Shown in pieces: positions 1-13,700 of a DNA stretch of 64,000 bases. The stretch spans positions 11,459,916-11,523,915 of the forward strand of contig OY294045.1 in assembly GCA_958510825.1 (NCBI GenBank). The letters are read 5' to 3'. Within the stretch, counting starts at the first letter, position 1; the number at the start of each line of letters is the position of its first letter. Origin of the DNA: Brachypterus glaber. Taxonomy: Eukaryota; Arthropoda; Insecta; Coleoptera; Kateretidae. Below the pieces are notes generated by a model. It was not told the DNA's origin. It saw only the letters and a program-made list of their open reading frames with translations, and did no database searches. A program made the position numbers and the translations under genes.

Positions 1-452
1 CTGCTGAAAATTTTTTGAGTTTGATATAATATTTGAATCATCAGCAAATAGAAGGTTTTCCCAATATGGTAACGCAGCTTTAATATCATTTATGAAGATC
101 AAGAACAGCAGCGGACCAAGCACCGAGCCTTGTGGCACGCCACTGTTCACCATCCTCATATTTGACTTTTTACCATTTATTGCTGTGTACTGCCTTCTAT
201 TGCTGGGATACGACGCTATTATTTTCAAGCTTAAGGGGTCAAACTTGTAGAAGTCGAGCTTTTTCAACAGCTCAGGATGAGGCACACAATCGAAAGCCTT
301 TTGAAGGTCGAAGAAGGTCACTCCCACATATTCCCCTTTTTCCTGTCTCTCTGTAATTATCTCAAGAAGTTTTATAAAGGCATCTCTTGTTGATCTATTT
401 GAACGAAAACCAAATTGGTTATTCAAGGACATTGAATTTGGTTCAAGTAAAT
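1..452 (-). mobile_element. LINE reverse-transcriptase fragment, runs off the window edge
   Basis: On the minus strand an uninterrupted frame reads NNQFGFRSNRSTRDAF, then DLQKAFDCVPHPELL, SYPSNRRQY, SGVPQGSVLGPLLF, INDI and LFADDSN. These are the non-LTR reverse-transcriptase palm motifs in order, with the FADD catalytic pair at about 36-47. A stop codon appears around 455, so the upstream part is missing or diverged. The thumb and 3' end lie left of base 1. The frame is intact over about 150 codons, suggesting a fairly young copy. The clade (Jockey/CR1-like) is not determined. Confidence 0.88.
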
Positions 453-661
453 GCTAGCTAAGAGAATATGACTTTTAACATATCGAGACACGCGTCCTTG
501 GTTCAAGGAATTATTTTTTTCTGTGGATTTGTGGATTATGTAAAAATCGGCTATATTGCTGTCTACTTTTTCCGCGTTTCTGATAAGCAGGATATAATGC
601 TGCATGCGTAAAAGATAGGTAGGGTTAATATTTTGTATAAATAATGAGTGGAAGGAGCATA

Positions 662-1355
662 CAGAGCGGTCCAAAAGTCACCCCCCCCCCCTCTTAACTT
701 TTGAACCAGTTGAGATATCGACTTCAAATTTGGAACTTTTAAATAAGACAACTTAAACTATCTTTTAGCATATATTTAATACTTTCAGCTCTTAAAATGT
801 GGGCAGGAGGGCATGGGGGCACATTTTTTTAAACGGAAAAAGCTTATAAAATTCTCCATTTAACTCGATATTTTTAAATTAAAAAAAAAATTGGGTTTAA
901 AATGGGGTTGAAAATGGGTATTAATGTCAAACTTCCTCTAAAAAAACAAATAATTTTTTAAAAATGCCTAATTTTATCATAAAAAAATGTTAATTATACT
1001 TTTAAACTAATTTTAGTTGACATAAATAAAAAATTATAAAAAAAACTTAAAAAATCGAATGTTTTAGCACAAAAAATTGAAAAATCAAAACCTTAAAAAA
1101 CATTTTTAAAAAATTTAAAAATGTTAGTTTAAATAGAGAATTTTATAAGCTTTAAAATGATGTATCACACGACCCCCCTTTCCATTTAAAAAAATGTCCC
1201 TTCATGCCCCCCTGTCCACATTTTAAGAGCTGAAAATATCAAATATATGCTAAAAGATAGTTTAAGTTGTCTTATTTAAGAGTTCTAAATTTGAAGTCGA
1301 TATCTCAACTCGTTCAAAAGTTAAAAGGGGGGGGGGGTGACTTTGGACCGCACTG
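662..1355. mobile_element. Tc1/mariner-like foldback MITE, TA flanks
   Basis: Inverted ends CAGAGCGGTCC...GGACCGCACTG are flanked on both sides by TA. The arms pair for more than 150 bases, including poly-C/poly-G runs at 681-691 and 1326-1337. The AT-rich centre has no coding frame. The TA target and CAG start suggest the Tc1/mariner superfamily. Confidence 0.8.
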
Positions 1356-1601
1356 TATGTTACAAAATAAAAATGTATTTGTAAGATAATTAACTAGCAG
1401 TTTAGGTGTGCGTTTATGGAACGCAGGTACTTAACTAGGAAAATTATTTACACAGGGCCACAACATTTTTTTATGCACGAGACATGCGACTATAATATTT
1501 CTATCTAGTCGGGTAATAACTAATTAATTTTCTGTTAGTTCTAGCCTGAAACAAGATTATTTGTTTAAACTTGCCCTAAAATCTGTTTCAATTCTTTGCA
1601 G

Positions 1602-1754
1602 GAATTTAGGGACAGCCCAGTAGTAGCATCTACCTCATCAAATTTGGACCACGGCATCGTTAACCCAATCGCTAATCGGGAATTCACCATTTTCACACCA
1701 CTTTCTCCACCACACCAAAACAACAATGTATTTTTGGCTAATCAGCAAACCATT
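1602..1754 (+). CDS. LMTK: LMTK exon a: juxtamembrane segment
   Basis: Acceptor tttgcag precedes 1602 and donor gtaagt starts at 1755. It encodes 51 codons beginning EFRDSPVVAS. In vertebrate LMTKs the sequence just inside the membrane reads KEFE/KEFEGSP, so this exon probably begins right after the transmembrane segment, which would sit upstream of the window. The remainder is Asn/Pro rich and has no fold I recognise. The phase-0 start is taken from the homology and the open frame, because the upstream exon is not visible. Confidence 0.75.
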
Positions 1755-4700
1755 GTAAGTAGAGCCCTCGCCATGTGTGCACTACAAATAGCAAAATTTA
1801 TCTCTTAGGACGTCCATTGTGTTACGCATATGAGGGAGTGAGCAACGAACTAATAACTCTTCTCTCTAGAATACGCATACCGTTAATATAAAGTATCGCC
1901 AACATCTCGGTTTGTTTGTAAACAAATAGTAGGTATATTCAGGCCTGAACAATAACAGTACCATTAACTGTTATTGTTGTCTCTGTTAGAACAAAGCTGT
2001 GCGAGTAGGACAGACAAATGTATATGTTGGCTACGTTTTTGTCAGTTTTTACAAATGAAATGCCCATTCTAGAGAGAAGAGTTATTAGTTCGTTGGGAGT
2101 GAGGGTTTTCAGGAGTTTGTGACAGTGATAAGGGGGTTCAGGAGAATTGTATTTATTTATTTGTATTTATTTATTTGTATTTATTTATAGTCATAAAGGG
2201 ACCTTTTTACAAGGTATTTTATACCCAATTGTAATGTCACAAAAAAAATAAAGATGTTGTCCTTGTCAATTCGTGTTATTTTAAATCTTGGAAATATATT
2301 TACTTTAACATGGTGGCCACATTCTAGAAAAAAATAGGAAAATCAAAATATGTAGGAATTTAAGTCATCAGGGAAATATCAGGAAAAAACTATTATTATT
2401 CTTAAAAAAATCGGGGATTTTTTTATGTGGAATTTTTATGCAGGAGTGATCAGTACAGACACAATATTGCAATGTGTGTTTTTCAACTTACTTTCAATTT
2501 TCACTAAAAATTAAAATTAATGAAATGAATAATAGTAAAAAAATACACAAAATGTACTAAAAAAGTTTGAAATATCAGGAAGAAATCAGGAAAATTAAAT
2601 ATAAAAAAATTGAGGCTAGCCTGTTTAAAGATAGTTTATTAAATATCAGGTGGACATCTTACGTCGAAAAGCGTTGTTCAAAATGTTATACTATTTTAAA
2701 AAAATAAGTCTGTATACCGGGTGAATTTTATTTATATCCACCCCCAAAATTAAGTTTAATTTTTATTTGATAAAGACGAAACTTTGGTGATTTATATAAT
2801 TTTACATTTGCTATAAAATGGCGGATTTTTTTTTTGTATTACTTACGGTTTTGCCGGAAATGACCTCAACTTTTGATTAGTAGTAGTAAAACACCCTGTA
2901 TATTTTTATATATTTTGCTTCAGAATTTAATTCTGTTAAAAGTCCAAACCATGTATCACTTGTCAATTTTTGACTGAACATGTCATTTTTTTAATAAACT
3001 TTAATAGTATTTTTTGCCCAAAAATTTTAATTAAAATACAATGATTTTAGAATCAGTCTTTTAAGATTAAATGGTACTACGGGGCCATTAAAAATAAAGA
3101 TTTTTCTTGAAAAAAATGATTTGCCGGCATAACCGGAAATGACACAAAAAAATTAAATCCGCCATTTAATAGCCTACGTAAAATTACATCACCTAAGTTT
3201 CATTTTTATCGAATAAAAATTAATCTTAATTTAAGGGGTGGATATAAATAAAACTCATCCGGTATATTCGGTTGAGTGAGTTACTGACTGAATGAATGAA
3301 TATTTTAACGCTAGTTTACAAACTTTAGTCTACATACACTCAGAAAAAGTAATTCTAATTTTAATACTAAATTTTATTTGTAAATACATATTTTTTATTT
3401 ATATCACCACCATTGGCATTTGATTCTTTACTTCTGATATAAAATACTGCATTGTGTGTATTGTATACAAAATGTTGTCATACTAACATAGAGACCGTGC
3501 TGGTACATTTGAATTCCCATGCAACATGTGTTTATTAATACTAGCATGTTATAGTAAAAATTACTGTAACATTTGGTAAAGCATATCACACTTTTAGTAT
3601 GGTATACTTTAAGTTGTTGTTAAGTTGTGTTACTGATCTAGTTTGAAGTATGTTACAGTATTCAGAAAAATTAACAATCGGTAAATAATACCAACATTTT
3701 GACTAGTAATAATATAAAGACTGGAACCACACACAATTACACACTGATAAAATAATCGATCCTTTTTTTACTTTTCTCTGTATTATTACTAATCAAATAT
3801 TTGGTATTATTTACCAATTGTTATTTTACTAAATACTATAACATACTTTAAACTAGATCAATAACATAACAACTACAACTTTAAGTATACCAAACTATAA
3901 CTGTGATATAATTTACCAAATGTTACAGTATTAATAAACACATGTTGAGTGGGGAGACAAATGTACTAGCACGGTCTCTATGTTAGTATGACAACATTTT
4001 GTATACAATACATACATTGCAGTATTTAATATCACAAGTAAAGTATTAAATACCAATGATGGCGATATAAATAAAAAATATGTATTAACAAATAACATTC
4101 AGTATTAAAAATACAACGAAATTTTCTGAGTGTACCGACAGTATAGATCAGCGGTAGGGATAAAAGGGAATTTAAAAACACATGTGCGCTCCGATTTGAA
4201 TTAGGAAGTCGGCATGCATGCCGGCCATGATTTCAAAAGATTTCGATCACAAACTTTATTCACATTAAAAGTTTTATGATGTACTTGTTGGTAAAATGAA
4301 TTTGACATAATTTAACACGTTTATTACTAAAAGCAGGAAGTGCTTTAACAAATTTATAACGTAGGTTTTGAAAACAAAGTCACATTAATTTTGGCTATTT
4401 TTACATCCTCCTCGCCGCAATAAAATTTTAAAAACCGATTTTAAATGTTTTAATTTATTTTTATTTTTTTAATGTTTGGAGAAAAAATCTTGAGTAAAAA
4501 AACTAAGGAATTGTGTTTGGATCTTGTGCACTCGGAGTGTCGTACTATTACTTTGTACTCAAGTTTTCTTCCTATGCGTTTTATAAATATTTTTTTAAAT
4601 CCCATTCAACGGATCAAAGTTGCAAATCTTTTACACAGTTGTCTATCCTATTAGCCTTGTCGTTTAAAACTTATCATTCACAAGATTATATAAATAAATT

Positions 4701-7700
4701 GTGGAATTCAGAATAGATAATGCCTATTCTGACAAAAAAATACTGTTTTAACCCCTTCACAGTGCAGTGAAAATAAATTTTTCGTGCCAAAAATGTGCTG
4801 AATTTTTTTTTTTTTAACATGATATTATCATATTGTATGTTTTTGGGTCGCTGAATCTGAATCCGAGGTCAGAATTTAAAAGTTAGCGTTCAGAATGGCA
4901 GATCCAATATGGCGGATTAGATTTTTTAAAGTTGCTCGAATTTGCTTGAAACATGTTACTCGTCGGTTTTTGGGGCCGCTGATTACGAATCTAGTGCCAG
5001 TTTCCCGAAATTCAAAATGGCGGATCCAATATGGCGGATTAGATTTTTTAAAGTTGCTCGGAATTGCTTGAAACATGTTACTCATCGGTTTTTGGGGCCG
5101 CTGATTAGGAATCTAGTACCAGTTTTCCAAAATTCAAAATGGCGGATCCAATCCGCCATATTAGATTTTTAAAAGTTGCTCGGTTTTGCTTGAAACTTGG
5201 TACTCGGGGGTTTTTGTGGTCGCTGATTACGAATCTGATGCCAGTGTTCCAAAATTCAAAATAGCGGATTCGATATGGCGGATTAAATTCCCAAAAAAAC
5301 TTAAAAAAATCTAACCCGCCATATTGGATCCGCCATTTTGAATTTTGGAAAACTGGCACTAGATTCGTAAGCAGCGACCTCAAAACCCCCGAGTACCAAG
5401 CTTCAAGCAAATCCGAGCAACTTTAAAAAATCTAATCCGCCATATTGGATCCGCCATTTCGTAATCAGCGACCCCAAAAACCCCCTGGTGTTACAAACTC
5501 ATGGAAAATAAACTAATGGTAAACTGATAATTTTAGATGCTGCTATAGCGGTCATAAACATACACGAACTTTTTTTGCCTCTATAGAGGTCAGTCACTAT
5601 GAAGGGGTTAAGACCGATTACGGAGATTGATATGTCACCCGAGCTTGAAGAGTTTTCGTCCGTTTGAATAAAAACATTGTATAATATTATTGTATAAAGT
5701 TGAGAATAGTAGGGAGAAATACCCACGAATAGAACATTTTTTTTAAAACGGCTGCCAAAATTTTATTTTTAATATTTTATACGTATTTTTTTTAGTTATC
5801 ATATTTGGAAATAAAAGAATACAGTTCAAGTGTTAATAATATTTATTTTTACCAAAACTACAATCATTTAAAAAAAAAAACGTAACTTGTCCCATACGTA
5901 AACACGGTATTACACAAATACAAAATTGCTGTTATAGGTAATAAATCAAAAAAATAACTATTATTATCACTACAACTAATAACAATAAACATATAATGTA
6001 ATTTCATAACAAAAAACTATCTGTTAAATTCTTTTTTTTACATAGAATTTACTTTAAATAATTTTACCCTCTTTTTATAAATCAATATCAAATATTAGTT
6101 TATTTTGATTTCTAACTGTTTCAAATTGTTGTATGTATGGGTAGTACCCTAGACACTTTCTGCCCTTTTAGAGTCATTCCTTATCCAAAAGAGATGGATA
6201 GGAATGAAATATGCCAATTGTCCCATTCAATAATACTAACAATATTATCAAAAAAAAATAGGCTAAAAATATTTATTTATCTATAATATTCGATTCTTTG
6301 GTATATGTTTTGTGTTGTTCTGAGTTATTACATAAACCAAATTCAGACAGTTTCCTTTTGCCTTTCGTCAATAAAACATCATTCAAAATTATTAAAAAAG
6401 TTACTTTTAACTTGGTAAAACTGACTTTTTGTCAAAAACCCATCTGCCTAAACTTTGCCTTTTTTATGATTTTTTAACTGCGCGATCTAACCATGGTAAC
6501 AAAAAAAGTCCAAACTAAGCAGAGCTCAGAAACAGGCACTGTCCCATTCATGGGTATTTCCCCCTACAATAAATGGACTATTTAATGGAGTTAAACTGAT
6601 TTCAGTCTGTCCATGTAAAAGGTTTATTACAATCCTCCATTACATTTCTGTCCGTTCTCTGAAGAACATATTAAATTATTTTTTATCCCTTTTTCGGGCA
6701 TGTTATTTCAATTATTTTTTATAGTGATAGATACTAGATAAATAATAGTATATTGTTTTACTAAGAGGAAAAGTGAAGCTTTTTTTTACTAGTCTGTAGA
6801 ATTTACGACGACGCGAAGCAGAGTCCGGAAACTACAGACGAGTAAAAAAAAGCACTTTTCCTCTGAGTAAAACATACTATTTTTTCTTCAAGCATCCTAT
6901 AAGTATATATTTTTTTAATATTAATTTTTGAATTTAATTTATTCAGTAATAAAGTATGTTTTTTTTATTAAAATGTGTCAATAAAACCCTTTCGAAATAA
7001 ACTTAAACCTTCCTTAGCTCATTTTAAATTTTTGTCGTAGGCTAAATCGTACACTTTTCGCGATTTCGATGGTAACTTGTGTAATGTAGCATTTGCAATT
7101 TCGGAGATTTGTAGGTGTATAAACCATATATTCTTCTTCAATAATTTTTAATCAATTTCACACAAGGTTTTTGCACAGAATCTCGAGTCAACCACCTGTT
7201 TACATAATAAACAAACAAGTATGGCTGTCATCAAAGACAAAGAGTGCTGCCGCCAGTGGTGGTTTTGTTGACTAACTTTTTTTTACGGCGTACAACAATG
7301 AACTTAATTTTTTACTGTAAAAAAATAGATCACTTCTAACTAGTGTGTTCAGTTATAAAATATGAACATTTTAGTACGCTTGAAGTAAAAAATAATTTTC
7401 TCTCGTAAAATCAAACCGGTTTGATATTTTCATCGTGGGAATGGAAAACAGAATAAACACCGGGCCAATATTTACTTTATTTAATAGAATTTTTGTTTCG
7501 ATTTTTAGACTCGTACTCCGGATGACTACCGCTATGGTGATGTTGACGTCAGTTATTGGTTTGGTAAGTATTTTTAATTTTAATAAATTTTAAACATTTT
7601 TTCCGACGAACCTGAAAATTAGAAATTCTTACTTCAAATATTAAAAATCAAGCGGCAAGTGAATTTTTTAAAAATTTGAAATTATTATAATTACGGGTGG

Positions 7701-10700
7701 GATCGAAGTAGCCATTACCGGGGGCATGCAAAAATTAGAATTAAAAAAAACTCTTTTCAAGTAAATAGACACTTTAAACTATTGTTCACCAAGCGGAATG
7801 TCATGTTGACGCTGTTAATACTCAGTGAGTCACTTGGTCATGGTCCTTGACTCATGGAGAAGGACTTAATTTTTTTTTGAAAATTGTTTCTCTTTTAAAA
7901 AACGAATAGTTTGGACTTTACTATATAAAAATAGAGGAAATACGCCTAATTTCGGATGGTTTCCAAATTACGGATAGTAGTGTATTTAAGATACTGTCTG
8001 CAAAGGTAAACAGAAACCTACTTTTATGTGAAGCCAAAAGTCAAACTAAATCCGTCCTGTAATATGATAACGGTAGAGCTTCTCCCCTTTAAATGGCAGC
8101 ACAAATCGTTTATATTGCAAATGGCAGTTTTGTGCTCAGTTGCATTATTATGCTTGTTTATTTTATAAATAATCGTTATAAAACTTCGTGATTCTGTCTT
8201 GGGTAAGTTATGATGTTAGTTAAGTTGATCCACTATCCATAATTAAGCAATTTGAAAACGTAAACATTCTACAAATTTCTAATCTAAAAAGCAGAAAGTT
8301 GCCTAATTTTGGATAGACCATTTTTGTGCATTTGATTCCCAATTTCGGATATCTGCAAGGTAATTATTATTCAGGATAACCAACCATTAATTATTATTTT
8401 TATAATGATACAACAAACTAAGATAAACAATTTTGAAAAAACGAAAATTACCTAAGATACTAAGATATTCGAAATTGGGAATCTAAAATTATAGTTCCTA
8501 TAGTATTTCGTAGAAAATCGCTTAATGATTAAATTACGTCTTAAATGTGAAGGAATAACAAGAAACATAAGCAATGGGATCCAGATCTACTCTTGAAAAA
8601 AAATTTTCGGATATGTCCGAAATTAGGAGCCCTTTTTCAAATGCACAAAAATGCGCTGATTGTTTTTAACCGTGTTTTTTGGAAAAAATAAACTGTAATA
8701 AAATTGCTATTATAATAAATCATGGTTCGCTATAATAAGTTGTATCTGGTTATATAAAAAAAATATCAAAAAGTAATACCGAGTATTAAATATTGAATAC
8801 ATTGTAAATGGTATCCGAAATTAGGCGACTTTCCTCTATTGTTTTTTTTTTATTAATTATTCGTTTTTTGAAAAGGGAAACAATTTTCGAAAAAAATAAT
8901 TAAAGTCTTTCTCTATGAGTATTAACATGACATTCTGCTTGGTAAACAATAGTTTAAAGTGTCTATTTACTTGAAAAAAGAGTTTTTTAAAATTCTAATT
9001 TTTGCATGCCCCCGGCAATAGCTACATCGATCCGATCCCTGATTATAATAATTACACAGGCTCACAAAAATCTTCTGTCCCGGAGGCGCGACATATACAT
9101 TCCCATGTTTTTTTTGGCCGCTGAACACGAATCCGATGTCAGTTTTGACCAATCAGGTCAGCGTTCCAAAATAACCTCAAAAAACAGTAGATGTAACATT
9201 TTCTTACCTGCTAACTTGTTTATATCCTGTTTCTGAAAAATGCTTACAGCATTTAGGCTAAGAAGCTACCGTCTTAAAGACTCTAAGACTCTAAGTTACC
9301 TGTTTAGTTTTATAAAAGAGGTTGTTATTTATATATTTAATAATAAAATTATAGATTTTATAATATATTCATTTTAATATAGTATATCAACATATTCTTC
9401 ATTTTTATTGTATAATTAGAATTACAATTAAATGGGCTTTAATATTAATAAAAAAAAATTTTAAAAATAATATTTATAGTACTATTCACCTCATGAAGCT
9501 TAAATAAAAATATTCCTTCAAAAACATTTATATTTCTAATCACCCCCCTTTGGGGGCGAATAGGAACATTCAATCCATAAAAAAATATATTAAGCTTTTG
9601 GCAAGATTCTTATTCAAAATTGGGGTTGGAATACATAAGTTCAAAGAAAGATTCGCCCATATTTAAAAGGAAAAATCTTGATCCCACTCTGAAAAGTAAA
9701 GAAGTTGTAGCTCTCTTAAGTTCAGTTTCGTTCCTAATTGCCCCGTTTTGCGGTAATTTTATTTATTTTTTAAAAAATGTTTATTTTTAAATTTTAAAAT
9801 TACTAAGGAGTAATCTCTAGGGGCACTAGATCTAGTGTCCCTAGTAATCTCATATACAGTTTTTTCAAATAAACGACACATTTCTCAAGTTTCTTTATTT
9901 CACGGTTCGTCACGTTTTATGCGTACATAAAATATAACAATATGGTAAATTGGCGGCCGTTAAAATGTTGACTTTCGTTTTCAGATGGCAAGGAAAAGGA
10001 TTTTCCAAGAATAAAACTTAAATATATCCGAGAACTTGGCAGAGGATGGTTTGGAAAGGTAATTTCCGTTTCTATATTTAAACTAATGCATAGTATGTGT
10101 TGTATGTTGTTCGGTAAAAGTAAAATTTTATTCTGAATTATTTGCAACAAGATATTTTACAATGACGGCCAGGTATCATTAATTTTTAATATATGTAGTA
10201 TTATTAAAGCTCGGATCGAGGTAGGTATAGATATAGTAGAATGTTTACATTTAAAACAGATTATTTTAAGATAGGGGCGTAATTACGGGCATATCCACAG
10301 GCTCGCATAACAACATAATACATAAGAATGCGATGCCGCGATTGGCTTGATGTGCCGCTATGTATCTTGTAAGCCAATCACGGCATCTAATAAGTACGAT
10401 TTGATCATGATAGAGATCGCTTTTCGATTTCTTGTCAATTTTCCTTGCTACATTATTGCTCAAGACTTGTCCAAGAATCTTGACAAAGTATCTGTAGCAA
10501 TTCTTTTATAATTCTTGAGCAAGAATCTGTCGACAGCTTCTGTCGACGGTATCTTGTCAAAATCTGGATGCAGTTACTTGATCCAGAATCTTGAGCCGGA
10601 CTTGCTCAAGACTTGACAAAACTTTCTACTAGGGTACTTTATTCATTTACCCGGGGCTCGCAAATTAGAATTTTAAAATAAACACTATATTTTACTGGAC

Positions 10701-13700
10701 TTTTATGTCGACGATGTTAATCCATAGTCACTTGGAACACAAGAAAAAATAAAAAAATTGATTTTTTTTTGTTCAAAAAATTATTTTTATTTTTTTTATA
10801 GGGCAAAGTTGGGGTATTGATATCAAAAGTCCAAATTTGGCGCCCTACCAAAACAAAAAAAACACCCTCAGAAAAAAAAGCTTTGTCCCTGAGCATTTTT
10901 ACAAAATTTTGCGCCCCTACCAAACCAAAAGAAAAACATCCTCCAAAAAAACAAAAAAAAAGCTTTGTCCCTGAGCGTTTCTACAAAAAAGCATTGTCCC
11001 TGCCCTGAGTGTTTCTAAAAATTTGGCGCCCCTAACGAAAGAAAAAAAAAACACCCTCCAGAAAAAAAGCTTTGCCTCTGAGCGTTTCTACAAAATTTGG
11101 CGCCCACCTTGGGGCCCCTACCCCAAAAAAAAAAACACCCGCTATTATTTTTATTTTTAAAATTTTTATTTAAAATAACAAAAAAATATAAAAACACTCT
11201 CTGGAAAAAAAGCCAAATCTACAAAATTTGGTGCCCCTACCGAAAGAAAAGAAAGAAAAAACACGCCCTCCAGAAAAAAGCTTAGTCCCTGAGCGTTTCT
11301 ACAGAATTTGGCGCCCCTACCAAAACAAAAAGAAAAAATAATGAAAATAATACCCTCCGAAAAAAAGCTTTGTCTCTGAGCGTTTCTACAAAATTTTGCA
11401 CCCCTACCCAAACAAAAAAAAAACACCTGCTATTATTAATTTTTATTTTTTTTATTTAAAATAACAAAAAAATTTAACTAATAAAGATTCTTGGGGAGGG
11501 GGTAAATATCCCCTCTACCCCCCATATCTACGCGCCTGCAACTTCGCCCTATACTTATTGCCCTTCAGTGTAGACTAAAAATTAGAAAAAAATTGGTGAA
11601 AAATCAACCACTTTTCTGGAAAAAATTGGTGTTATTTTTTTTATTTTTCCCATTTGAATTTAATTTGGAGAATTCAGTTTTACGTTTCCCGTACTAAATT
11701 CACAGCATTTTCTTCAACGCGTATTCGCTTCCGTGCAACACTTAATTTTCTGGAAGTAAACAACTTCTTGTTATTAGAAAGAGTGGAGTAAATCGATGAT
11801 GTTTAATCAAGTATATTATACACCCACGTATATTTTTACGTTTATATTTAGAAGAAAAATATGCTGTCGCGAAGTTTTTCGGATTTTAATGTAGACTAGA
11901 TGAAACGTTGCAAGCACCCTGTCAAAACATCGGCACTATTGTACACTAGAGCCATCTAGTTTGCAAATTTCAAACTAGATGTTTTGTTTGATTTTAAATT
12001 CTGTATCTTTAAAACATTATATTCTAGCAAAAAACTGTATATAATATTTTTTATAGGGCTTAAAAAGAGCTTTTATTTAAAATATAATTTTTTTGAAATC
12101 GGGTTTTAAATATGTGAGATATGCTAAAAAAACCTTTACTGCTTTAAACGCCAATATCTCGAAAACAATGCGTTTTAGGAAAACGTTGTTTATAACATTT
12201 TTTGACCAATTTAAAATTATCTTTTATATAAGTGCTAAATTAACCAAATACAATAATAATTGCCCTAATTATAAACAAAAAACGCTAAAAATAGGAGTTT
12301 TACCCTATTTTTACCCCCTTACCCCCAATCGTTTACCCCCAAAATCTAATCAGCTCTTCGGAATACGATAAGAAACAATATTAAAAAAACCGCAAGTCGA
12401 TATCTCATGTAGAAATGGAGTTAGAGAGTTAACACCCAGACAGACGGACGCAAAAATTTTTTTTACTGATTTCGACTCAGAATGGTCTAAAACGTCGAGA
12501 AATGTGAAAAAAACGTGGTCAAAGATTTTGGTTTTTCGGCGAAGATTTCAATATATCAGCACTCTTAGTAGCACTAAGTGCCGATGTAAAATGTGTTTTA
12601 CCCCTACTTACCAGAAAATAATTTTTTCATGTCCGGCATTCCATTCAGGGCAATTGTACCAAAAATGGTTTAACTTTAAACTTGAATTAAATTGACGGTA
12701 GATCAATCAAAACGCAGGATTTTTCGAGGGATTAGAATTTTTATTTTTTTTCCTTTCCAAAATAAAATTTTTCAATCAAAATTTGGCGCCCCAACAAAAC
12801 AAAAAAAAACACCCTCAGAAAAATAAGCTTTGTCCCTGAGCGTTTCTACAAAATTTGGCGCCTTCCGTGGCGCCCCCTACCCAAACAAAAAAACACCCGC
12901 TATTATTTTAATTTTTAAATTTTTTATTTAAAATAACAAAAAAATTAAACAAATAAAGATTCTTGGGGGGTAAATACCTCCTCTACCCCCCTAATCTACG
13001 CGCCTGGGTGTAAGGGCCTCAGAGGTATACAGGATATACCGTAAAACCTATCAACTAAACGAAGATTTTAATTTTCAGGGGATTCTTTTCGAGGGAATTT
13101 CTTGAGAGGTTCCTTAGTTTCTCCCGGTAAGGGTAATAAAGAAGGGTTGGAATTTTTTTTCACAAACAAACAAACTGGTTATAAAAAAATAATAATTAAA
13201 TAATTTAAACCTTAAAACAAACCGACCCATATTCGCGAGAATGGCACCGTAACATTTTAACATAATTTTATTTTAGGTTGTGGAGGGAGCTGCCCAAACC
13301 GACGATCAACAATGGAACCAGGTGGTGGTTCGCATCTTGGACGCGTCGGCGCCGAGCAAAGAAAGAATGAGTTTCCTGCACGACGCGTCCATCTACAGGT
13401 GCGGCTCGCACCCGAACATGGTGGGCCTAGTCGGACGGTGTTTGGACACCGTGCCGTTACTCATCCTACAAGAACATTGTGATCAAGTGAGTTAAAAGTA
13501 CATTTTGCTCTAGATTTAAAAGAATTTGGTTTGTTTTGAGTTATTATAGGTCATTAAGCCCATAATATTTGGAGAGCTTTTGACCATTTTTATTTCATTC
13601 ATTTCATATTTGCTCCCGGCTATATTTTATATATGTCTTAAAGTAAATTCAAATTAAGCTATTTTCAAATTGCTAGATTCCAGATCCGATTCCTTTGGGT

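Noticed and set aside
132..356. A + strand open stretch over the first 450 bases
   Set aside because: It is antisense to the reverse-transcriptase frame, which explains the coding-like composition.
10330..10392. Possible tRNA-like hairpin
   Set aside because: A single stem-loop without cloverleaf, A-box or B-box pattern. Better explained as an inverted repeat.
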